Origin: CAYZJD01 sp964478455
GTDB taxonomy: Bacteria; Acidobacteriota; Terriglobia; Bryobacterales; Bryobacteraceae
Length of the DNA: 8,590 nt
NCBI GenBank assembly: GCA_964478455.1
Contig: CAYZJD010000190.1
Span: 1-8,590 of the forward strand
Direction: 5' to 3'
Under the pieces are notes generated by a model. That model had not been told where the DNA came from. It was given only the letters and a program-made list of their open reading frames with translations, and made no database searches. Positions 1 to 5,934 of this stretch are shown here, one piece after another. How positions within the stretch are numbered: position 1 is the first letter of the stretch; each line of letters starts with the position of its first letter. A program made the position numbers and the translations under genes.

Positions 1-1325
1 CTGACGAACCACTGCGGCCCCTCCTCAATGTTCGCGAACACCGAGATCTGTCCGGCGGAGGGCTGATTGTCACGAACCTCGGAGGTCACCTTCACGTCGC
101 GGAAACCGTTGCTGCGGTACAACTCGACGATGGCATCGACGTCACGCTTCAGCAAGGCCTGGCTGAAACGGCCCCGGCGAAATTGCGGCGATGCCTGGAC
201 CACCAACATCCGCTCCCGGATCGTGGCAGCGTCGAAGTACCGGTTCCCGCGAACTTGAACGAGGGCCACTTTGTGCCGTGGGCCGCGGCGCACGTCGTAG
301 ACGACTTTCTGGACGCCGTTCGTCGAGTGCTCCTGCGCGTAGTCAACCTCCACGCCGAAGTAACCCTGGGCCTGCAAGTACTCGGCGATGTTCCGCGCGC
401 CCTCGGCCAAGAGTTCGCGATCGACGGATCCCTCTTCGAACACCGGCACGAGTTCTCTCAGCCGCTTGCGGCCAAGGTCGGCGCCGCGAGCTTCGACGAT
501 TACTTCAGGGCCGGGTTCGATGCGGAGGTGCGGAACAGCCCTGCCGGTTCGTGGGTCGTATTCGATCTTCTCCAGGCCCACCTGGACCATCAGGTGCCGT
601 TGCTTCTGGAAGAGCTTGCGTATCTCCTCGAGCCCTTGCTGCGTCCGCGCCTGCGTCACCTGTTTCCACCCGCGCCAGCCCTTCCACTTTGTAGCCCGGG
701 CCACCTTGCGCGCGGGCAGCGACGCGGCGCCGCGAATCACCGGCTCGGCATACCTGGCGCGGCGGCCCGGCTCGACCAGAAAGCGGATGTCGGTCTGCTG
801 GGTACGGGGCTCGCGCCGCAGTTCGTAGCGGATGCGATGGGCGAAGAACCCGTTGGCGCGAAGAGTCTCGCCGAGCCTCTGGACAGCGGCCGGCAAATCC
901 TCCTCATACAGGGGCTTGCCAAGATCCAACTGCGTGGCGTTTACCAGTTGGCCGCGGCTTGGCGGCAGCGGCACGCCGTCCACGGTGACGTGCCCGACGA
1001 ACCAGTTGCTCCTGGTCAGAAAGCGCACGATCACCGCCGAGTCGCGCAACTCGGCATCCACGGCGATGTCGGCGTAGCGGCCCGTGGCGAAGAGCCGCTC
1101 GATGGACGCGCGAACTTCGGCCATTCGAAACGGACGCTTCGACTTGAGGGGGAGCATCGCGAACAGCTCGGAGGCGGGGATGGGCTGTTCTTTCGGATCG
1201 AACGCGATGATGCCGACCGGCTTGCCCTCGTAGTCCTCGATCGCCGCGGTGGCAATGTCAACCGCCAAGAAAACAAGCAGGAAGAGCGGCCAGAGACCAG
1301 GACCGTGCCGGCACACTAACAGCAT
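1..1325 (-). CDS. BamA/TamA-family outer-membrane assembly protein, N-terminal part (3' end outside window)
   Basis: Reading the minus strand from the ATG at 1325-1323 gives 441 uninterrupted codons running off the left edge. Residues 1 to about 27 form a signal peptide: a hydrophobic core (LWPLFLLVFLAV) and a plausible cleavage after ATA. Five POTRA-like repeats follow, at roughly 28-105, 107-187, 188-272, 273-348 and 349-436. Each has the beta-alpha-alpha-beta-beta pattern and most end in a 'xxEPG/EEGP'-type strand; the fifth has the classic 'VRGNRYFDAATIRERM' start and a 'YRSNGFRDVKV' turn. By family knowledge POTRA domains sit in the periplasm and feed a C-terminal 16-strand barrel that inserts outer-membrane proteins. 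The barrel is not in this window. Five repeats favour BamA over TamA (three), but Acidobacteria can carry paralogues, so no symbol is given. A Trp/Lys/Arg-rich stretch (residues 213-221) lies in repeat 3. The start is unsettled: no Shine-Dalgarno precedes the ATG, and a GTG three codons later (1316) also leaves a good signal peptide. Confidence 0.88.
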   Translation of the reverse strand, partial: MLLVCRHGPGLWPLFLLVFLAVDIATAAIEDYEGKPVGIIAFDPKEQPIPASELFAMLPLKSKRPFRMAEVRASIERLFATGRYADIAVDAELRDSAVIVRFLTRSNWFVGHVTVDGVPLPPSRGQLVNATQLDLGKPLYEEDLPAAVQRLGETLRANGFFAHRIRYELRREPRTQQTDIRFLVEPGRRARYAEPVIRGAASLPARKVARATKWKGWRGWKQVTQARTQQGLEEIRKLFQKQRHLMVQVGLEKIEYDPRTGRAVPHLRIEPGPEVIVEARGADLGRKRLRELVPVFEEGSVDRELLAEGARNIAEYLQAQGYFGVEVDYAQEHSTNGVQKVVYDVRRGPRHKVALVQVRGNRYFDAATIRERMLVVQASPQFRRGRFSQALLKRDVDAIVELYRSNGFRDVKVTSEVRDNQPSAGQISVFANIEEGPQWFV

Positions 1326-1356
1326 GATACTGCAACGGTTGCTACGATTGGGTTGA
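1326..1356. promoter_or_regulatory. 31-base divergent intergenic region with small palindrome and weak -10-like sequences
   Basis: This is the only non-coding DNA between the start of the BamA-like gene (minus) and the ThiF-like gene (plus), so any dedicated promoters must lie here or inside the genes. It holds a perfect odd-centred inverted repeat, GCAAC-G-GTTGC, at 1332-1342. On the minus strand TATCAT (1329-1324) matches the -10 consensus at 5 of 6 bases but overlaps the annotated ATG. On the plus strand GATACT (1326-1331) matches at 4 of 6. I see no good -35 box at the usual spacing for either. The palindrome could bind a regulator of both genes, or be chance. No Shine-Dalgarno is visible before either start. 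Confidence 0.25.
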
Positions 1357-2379
1357 ATGACGCCGCGGGACCGCGAGCGCTACTCGCGACAGATCCTGTT
1401 CGCCGGGCTTGGCGAGCCGGGCCAGGAGAGCCTGCTCGCCTCCAGGGCGGTGATTGTCGGATGCGGCGCCCTGGGCACATTCCAGGCCGACGCGCTGGCG
1501 CGGGCCGGGGTCGGCTGCTTGCGGTTGGTGGATCGCGACTACGTCGAGTGGAGCAACCTCCAGCGGCAGAGCCTGTTCGAAGAGTCCGACGCCGAGGACG
1601 GCCTACCCAAGGCGGTCGCCGCCACTCGGCGGCTGGCCAGAGTGAACTCGGGAGTGCGCGTCGAGGCCGTGGTCGCGGATCTCACCCCGGTCAACATCGA
1701 GGAGCTTCTGGGGGACGCGAACGTCGTGTTGGACGGGACCGACAATTTCGAAACGCGGTTTCTCGTGAACGACTTCTGCGTCAGCCGGGGGCTGCCGTGG
1801 CTGTATGGCGGCGCCGTTGGCAGCTACGGCCTGGCCATGCCGGTGTTGCCGGGGCGGACGGCCTGCCTGAAGTGCGTGTATCCGGAGCCGCCCGCGGGCG
1901 CGCAGCCGACCTGTGAAACTGCCGGCGTGCTAGGGGCGGCGCCGGCCATCATTGCCGCGATTCAAACCGCGGAAGCACTGAAGATCCTGTCGGGCCGGTT
2001 GGAGTCAGTGTCGCGCTTGATCACCACAGTGGATGTGTGGACCGGCGCTATCCGGCAAGTGCGCCAGCCGGATCCCGATCCGGCCTGCCTCGCCTGCGGG
2101 CAGCGGCGGTTCGTCCACCTCGAAGGAAAGCAGCGTGCGCCGGTCAGCCTCTGTGGCCGCAACGCGGTACAGATCCACGAGCGCTCCCGGCCGCTCGACC
2201 TTGCCGATCTGAAGCGCCGGCTCGAGCCGTTGGGCACAGTGCGCGCCAACGAGTTCGCACTGCGCTTCTTGCTCCCGCCTTACGAACTGACGGTCTTTCC
2301 GGACGGCCGGGCCATCATCAAGGGCACCACCGACGTCGGACTGGCCCGCAGCCTGTACGCGCGCTACATCGGCAACTGA
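1357..2379 (+). CDS. ThiF/MoeB/HesA-type adenylyltransferase (E1-like)
   Basis: This is a 340-residue protein. Family members use ATP to adenylate the C-terminal Gly-Gly of a small sulfur-carrier protein (ThiS, MoaD or a relative) in thiamine, molybdopterin or other sulfur transfer. Visible features are the opening 'RYSRQILFAGLGEPGQ', the nucleotide loop GCGALG (35-40), D59-R60, the 'WSNLQRQ' block (65-71), K85, and 'LDGTDNFETR' (125-134). Two Cys pairs, C170/C173 and C244/C247, are the expected zinc site. C186 in 'PTCETAG' aligns with the cysteine of E. coli ThiF that joins the carrier protein. A tail of about 90 residues ends in 'PYELTVFPDGRAI' and 'ARSLYARYIG', resembling the C-terminus of Bacillus-type ThiF; there is no rhodanese domain. 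The ATG at 1357 is chosen because it places the conserved RYSRQ motif at the normal distance. No carrier protein, thiG or moaE gene is nearby, so the partner and pathway remain open. Confidence 0.9.
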   Translation: MTPRDRERYSRQILFAGLGEPGQESLLASRAVIVGCGALGTFQADALARAGVGCLRLVDRDYVEWSNLQRQSLFEESDAEDGLPKAVAATRRLARVNSGVRVEAVVADLTPVNIEELLGDANVVLDGTDNFETRFLVNDFCVSRGLPWLYGGAVGSYGLAMPVLPGRTACLKCVYPEPPAGAQPTCETAGVLGAAPAIIAAIQTAEALKILSGRLESVSRLITTVDVWTGAIRQVRQPDPDPACLACGQRRFVHLEGKQRAPVSLCGRNAVQIHERSRPLDLADLKRRLEPLGTVRANEFALRFLLPPYELTVFPDGRAIIKGTTDVGLARSLYARYIGN

Positions 2380-2422
2380 GCCCGCCTTGCCGCTCTGTGG
2401 CGCAGTGCGGGAAACTGGTTCT

Positions 2423-3064
2423 GTGCCCGACTTCTGCACCTGCGGAGTTGAACTGGTTCCGGGCGCGCTGTTCTGTCATAAGTGCGGAAAGCCGCAGCGC
2501 GAGGACCTGCTTGCCGGGCCTGAACCGGCCGCCATCCAGGAGCCGCCGGTGGCGGCGATGCCCGTGCGGGCAGCGACGCCCGAGATCAGCTTTCGCAATT
2601 CGCTCGCGGTGCGCACCGGTTTCCTCGTGGGCGCGCTGGCATTTCTGCTGAGTTCCCTGCCGCTACCGCCGCCCGCCGGCATGATCTGGCTGGTCGGAGC
2701 CGGTTTCCTGTCCGTTTTCCTCTACCGCCGCCGCAGCGGCCAGCCGCTCACGGTGGGCGGGGGCGCGCGGATGGGCTGGATCACCGGGCTGTGGTGCTTC
2801 GTGCTGTTTACGGTGATCTTTACCCTGAGCTTCGCGGCGGTTTCCTTTCTGTTCCACGAGGGGGGCGCGGCGACCTACTTCGCGCAGCTTCGCGCTCTCG
2901 GCATGCCTGAGGACAACCTCAAGAAGATCGAGGAGGCCATCCGCTTCTTCGAGAGCCCCTCGCGCGTGGTGGCCTTCCTGTTGTCGTTCTTCGTGATGCA
3001 CACCGGCCTGGTTACCCTTGGCGGCGCTATCGGCGCGAGGTTGCTGCGCGGGCAAAGTCGGTGA
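2423..3064 (+). CDS. Zinc-ribbon, four-helix membrane protein of unknown function
   Basis: This is a 213-residue protein if it starts at the GTG at 2423. I prefer that start to the in-frame TTG at 2387 because it puts the zinc ribbon right at the N-terminus ('MPDFCTCG...FCHKCGKPQ'), as in most zinc-ribbon membrane proteins. The metal ligands would be C5, C7, C18 and C21. The first knuckle is CxC rather than the usual CxxC. A flexible Pro/Ala-rich linker (about 25-60) is followed by hydrophobic segments at about 65-83, 84-101, 118-143 and 181-206. Between the last two is a charged amphipathic stretch (about 150-178). No catalytic motif is seen. It lies 43 bases after the ThiF-like gene on the same strand and may be co-transcribed with it, but no functional link is evident. 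I do not recognise a specific family; a role in membrane organisation or sensing would be a guess. Confidence 0.8.
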   Translation: MPDFCTCGVELVPGALFCHKCGKPQREDLLAGPEPAAIQEPPVAAMPVRAATPEISFRNSLAVRTGFLVGALAFLLSSLPLPPPAGMIWLVGAGFLSVFLYRRRSGQPLTVGGGARMGWITGLWCFVLFTVIFTLSFAAVSFLFHEGGAATYFAQLRALGMPEDNLKKIEEAIRFFESPSRVVAFLLSFFVMHTGLVTLGGAIGARLLRGQSR

Positions 3065-3103
3065 GCGGGGAACTGATCGGGCGCGCCGCCGGCGTTGCTA
3101 AGA

Positions 3104-4012
3104 TTAGTCGAGTTCGGGCGCCGCTGGACGAGTGTAGCGCTTCACCACCGCCACTCCCGCGAAGATGATCGCCATCGCGGCAGCCTCACGCCAGCCGAAC
3201 GGCTCGCGGTAGAAGAGCCACCCGAGCGCGACCGCCACGATCGGGTTGATGTAAGTGTAGATGGAAACCAGGGCCACCGGAAGCTTCTCGAGCGCGTACA
3301 TGTAAGAGCTGTAGCCGACAATCGAGCCGAAGATCACCAGGTACAGCAGCGCGGCCACGCCACGGAGGTTCCAGTGAACCGGGTGATGGGGCACGAAAAA
3401 GGCCGGCAAGAAAAACGCGAGTCCGGCGGCCAGTTGCTGCACCGCTCCGCTGACGATGGGATGCGTTTCGGCGGACAGGCGGCGATGGCGGATGGAGCCG
3501 AACGACCAGCAGAAACATCCAAGCTGGAGAATCAGGAAACCCCAGAGCAGGCGCTCGGAAGCGGCGGCCCCGCCGAGAGCGCCCGGCGCAACCAGCAGCA
3601 CGGCTCCCAGGGCGCCGGTGACGATGCCCAGGAGCACAGGCGAGGTGAGGCGTTCGCCCCCAGGAAGAAGCGCGTCCAGCCCCACCATCCAGAAGGGCGA
3701 TGTCGTGACGATGAGCGCAGCGAGCCCGCTCGCAATCCAGAGTTCGGAAATCGTCAGGCAGGCATTGCCCAGCCCCAGAATCAGGATGCCGTTGAGAGCC
3801 GTGAAGCGCAGTTCCCGCCCGCGAGGCAGCCGCGCCCGCAACAGGAGACTCCCGGCGAGCATCAGAAGGCCCGAGAGGGTGAACCGGGTGCTGACCAGCA
3901 CGAGCGGAGGGAACGACTCCAGCGCCATGCGGATCGCCAGGTAGGTGGTGCCCCAGAAGAAGCAGACGGAGGCCAGCGCCAGATAAGGCTTGAAGTGCGG
4001 GTGACTGCGCAA
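3104..4012 (-). CDS. EamA/DMT-superfamily transporter (RhaT/YedA-like)
   Basis: This is a 302-residue inner-membrane protein with about ten hydrophobic helices arranged as two tandem EamA repeats (about 9-140 and 155-293). Repeat 1 opens with 'FFWGTTYLAIRMALESFPP', close to the YedA-type signature. Repeat 2 ends with 'LEKLPVALVSIYTYINPIVA' and 'LGWLFYREPFGWREA', the hallmark of the family's second half. Members export or import small metabolites such as amino acids, purines or drugs; the substrate cannot be read from sequence. The TTG at 4012 is chosen because it lies just before the first helix and gives normal family length. Longer in-frame readings would overlap the divergent kinase gene and add a tail with no family character. 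It converges with the zinc-ribbon gene (39-base gap) and diverges from the kinase gene (54-base gap), so it is probably transcribed alone. Confidence 0.9.
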   Translation of the reverse strand: MRSHPHFKPYLALASVCFFWGTTYLAIRMALESFPPLVLVSTRFTLSGLLMLAGSLLLRARLPRGRELRFTALNGILILGLGNACLTISELWIASGLAALIVTTSPFWMVGLDALLPGGERLTSPVLLGIVTGALGAVLLVAPGALGGAAASERLLWGFLILQLGCFCWSFGSIRHRRLSAETHPIVSGAVQQLAAGLAFFLPAFFVPHHPVHWNLRGVAALLYLVIFGSIVGYSSYMYALEKLPVALVSIYTYINPIVAVALGWLFYREPFGWREAAAMAIIFAGVAVVKRYTRPAAPELD

Positions 4013-4066
4013 GTTCTCAGGGTAACAAGCGGGGCAGGCATCGAGCGCGGAAGCTAGAATGGAGGC
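4013..4066. promoter_or_regulatory. Divergent intergenic region with a candidate -10 box (TAGAAT) for the kinase gene
   Basis: These 54 bases separate the transporter start (minus, TTG at 4012) from the kinase start (plus, TTG at 4067). On the plus strand TAGAAT at 4055-4060 matches the -10 consensus at 5 of 6 bases. Its expected transcription start would fall at about 4066-4067, on top of the kinase start codon. No convincing -35 box is seen 16-18 bases upstream. GGAGG at 4061-4065 is a good ribosome-binding sequence but only one base before the TTG. On the minus strand only a weak TACCCT (4024-4019) is seen. Confidence 0.25.
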
Positions 4067-4993
4067 TTGATCCTCACACTTACCGTCAATCCCGCGATCG
4101 ACCGCAACGTTAGCACGGACCGGCTGGTCTTCGAAGACCGGGCGTACATTCTCGCGACCAGCGAATCCGCGGGCGGGCGCGGGATCAACGCGTCGCGTGT
4201 GATCCATTCCTTCGGCGGCGCAACCACCGCCATCGCCACCTCAGGCGGAAAATCAGGGGCGAAGTTCGAGGGGATGCTTCGCGGGGAAGGTTTCACCTTT
4301 CACGCGGTGCGCATCCGGCAAGGGATACGGACTAACCTCACGGTCACCGACAAGACCGGGCTGAGCGTCAAGCTCAATGAACTCGGCCCTGTCATGACCA
4401 AAGGAGAGGTGGAGCGGCTGGAGGCAGAGGTCGGCCGCCGGCTGGAGGGCGCGAGCTGGCTTCTGCTTTGCGGGAGCTTGCCGCCCGGCGTACCCGCCGG
4501 CTTCTACTCGAAGCTGATCAGCATGGCGCGGGAGCTGGGCGTGAAGACGCTGCTCGACACGGACGGCCCGCCGCTGCTCGAGGGTACCGAGGGCGGACCG
4601 ACTGTCGTTACACCGAACCAGCAGGAAGCGGAGCGTCTCCTCAACAAAGCGCTGATCACGCGCAACCACTTCCTGGAGGCGGCCGACCGCATCCGGCGTA
4701 TGGGCGCGGAATCGGTGATCCTCTCGCTCGGCAGCCGCGGCGCTGTCGGCGCGTTCGAGGACCGGCTGGTGGAGGCGGTGGCCCCGCGCGTGGATGCAGT
4801 CTGCCCCATCGGCGCGGGCGATGCGATGGCGGCCGCGTTCGCCTGGGCCATGGAGCGGAAGAACGACTTCGCCGACGCTCTCCGGTGGGGCGTGGCCGCC
4901 GGTTCTGCGTCGGCCCGCCTGCCGGGGATGGCCTTCGCGTCGCTGGAGGACACTCGGGCGGTCTACAACCAGGTCGAACTGCGTTTCGTTTGA
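4067..4993 (+). CDS. PfkB-family sugar-phosphate kinase, 1-phosphofructokinase type
   Basis: This is a 308-residue cytoplasmic kinase of the ribokinase/PfkB fold, hexose-kinase branch (FruK, LacC, PfkB). It starts with 'MILTLTVNPAIDRNV', the standard N-terminus of that branch. Other landmarks are the substrate-binding 'AGGRGINASRVI' (35-46), 'GSLPPGVPAGFY', the 'TPNQQEAE' segment, 'LSLGSRGAVG', and the ATP/anion-hole motif 'PIGAGDAMAAAF' with its catalytic Asp. The likely reaction is ATP-dependent phosphorylation of fructose-1-phosphate, fructose-6-phosphate or tagatose-6-phosphate; no neighbouring PTS gene settles which. In the 'NEPG' motif typical of the branch, this protein has NELG. The TTG at 4067 is the only start that keeps the conserved N-terminus, because an in-frame TAG lies at 4055-4057. 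GGAGG (4061-4065) abuts it with one base of spacing, which is unusually close. It is a single gene, convergent with the glycan operon across 12 bases. Confidence 0.88.
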   Translation: MILTLTVNPAIDRNVSTDRLVFEDRAYILATSESAGGRGINASRVIHSFGGATTAIATSGGKSGAKFEGMLRGEGFTFHAVRIRQGIRTNLTVTDKTGLSVKLNELGPVMTKGEVERLEAEVGRRLEGASWLLLCGSLPPGVPAGFYSKLISMARELGVKTLLDTDGPPLLEGTEGGPTVVTPNQQEAERLLNKALITRNHFLEAADRIRRMGAESVILSLGSRGAVGAFEDRLVEAVAPRVDAVCPIGAGDAMAAAFAWAMERKNDFADALRWGVAAGSASARLPGMAFASLEDTRAVYNQVELRFV

Positions 4994-5005
4994 CGGCCCG
5001 CGGCT

Positions 5006-5929
5006 TCAGTCGCCAGGAACGAAGTGGCCGGTCTCGGGATCCAGACGAGCAAGTGTGCCCGCGCGAAAGCCTTTGAGGAAAGAGACCAGCCGCAGCCACT
5101 TGCGCGAATCCGCGCCGACGCTGGCGGCGACCGGCGAAGGCCGGCCAAGAAGGAACCGGAAGGCCAAGTGGAGCAGATGCATGGCCGCACTGCCGTGCCC
5201 TTGCTTGATGAGTTTCGCGAACATGGCCCCGGTGCCGTACCAGTAGCGCTGGATGGTGACGCGCCGCTCCCCGATGGGACGCGACCCACGGTGCGTGACG
5301 GCGATTGCGGGTGTGCCGAGGATCCAGAAGCCGGCCAGAAGGGCGCGCAGCGCGAAGTCGGTTTCACCTCCCGACTTCAACCTGCCTCCAACGCCGAGGG
5401 TCTCGTCGAAACCATGCAGCGTTTCCCAAACGCCTCGACGGACGCCCATGCACGCGGAGAGACCTTCCAGTCTGTGTTTGCTCCACAGGCTTCGCACCAG
5501 CCGCCGCTCTTCCTGCCGGCCGGAAACCACGAACGACGTCTTCGGGTCGTGAGGCGCCGCCAGCACGCTGCCGAACACGATGCCGATCCGGGGATCCTGC
5601 GCGAAGGCCTCGATCAGCTTGCGGAGACTGCCCGGGTGAAGGTCGCAGTCGTCGTCAGTGACGAGCACGATCCGCGACCGCGCCTCCCGAATGCCGAGGT
5701 TTCTGCCGGACGAGCAGCCGCGTCCGGACATGCGCAGGTACCGCACTCTCGTGTCGTGACTCAACCTCGCAAGGGCCTCAGCACTGCGGTCGTCGTCGCT
5801 CTGATCGACGATGACGAGTTCCAGCGCGAGGCCTTCCTCGACGAGGATCGAGCCGGCGGTGAGCACTTGGTCGGCCCGATCGCGGGTGGCGATGACGACG
5901 GAGACATCCGGCGCCGGCGATGCTTCCAT
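5006..5929 (-). CDS. Family 2 glycosyltransferase (third in the glycan operon)
   Basis: This is a 307-residue GT-A-fold glycosyltransferase that transfers a sugar from a nucleotide-sugar donor, probably at the cytoplasmic face of the membrane. 'VSVVIATRDRAD' (9-20) is the first nucleotide-binding strand. It is followed by 'VDQSDDD' (41-47), 'GCSSGRNLGI' (71-80) and the metal-binding 'TDDDCD' (91-96). The acceptor-side motif 'GGETDFALR' (187-195) follows 'GFDETLGVGG'. No signal peptide or clear transmembrane helix is seen; the C-terminal part is basic and amphipathic. The ATG at 5929 lies 5 bases after the stop of the preceding glycosyltransferase. A strong AAGGAGG sits 20 bases upstream of this ATG, which is too far for it but 11 bases from an in-frame CTG at 5938, so the protein could begin three codons earlier. 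It is the last gene of the minus-strand operon. Donor and linkage cannot be predicted from the sequence. Confidence 0.9.
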   Translation of the reverse strand: MEASPAPDVSVVIATRDRADQVLTAGSILVEEGLALELVIVDQSDDDRSAEALARLSHDTRVRYLRMSGRGCSSGRNLGIREARSRIVLVTDDDCDLHPGSLRKLIEAFAQDPRIGIVFGSVLAAPHDPKTSFVVSGRQEERRLVRSLWSKHRLEGLSACMGVRRGVWETLHGFDETLGVGGRLKSGGETDFALRALLAGFWILGTPAIAVTHRGSRPIGERRVTIQRYWYGTGAMFAKLIKQGHGSAAMHLLHLAFRFLLGRPSPVAASVGADSRKWLRLVSFLKGFRAGTLARLDPETGHFVPGD

Positions 5930-5934
5930 ATCGG

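Noticed and set aside
183..1319. Plus-strand open frame of 378 codons across the BamA-like region
   Set aside because: It is antisense to the minus-strand frame that carries a signal peptide and five POTRA repeats. The plus reading shows no domain pattern, and long antisense frames are common in high-GC DNA.
3065..3103. Possible bidirectional terminator in the convergent gap (CGCCG-C-CGGCG at 3084-3094)
   Set aside because: The palindrome leaves only a four-pair stem with a three-base loop and is not followed by a T-run on either strand, so I could not support a terminator.
3095..4057. Plus-strand open frame of 320 codons opposite the transporter
   Set aside because: Its translation is a hydrophilic Arg/Glu/Gln-rich shadow of the minus-strand EamA protein, whose helices and family motifs are clear.
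4013..4207. N-terminal extension of the transporter to 367 residues
   Set aside because: It would run through the divergent kinase start and adds a charged tail unlike EamA proteins; TTG at 4012 gives family length.
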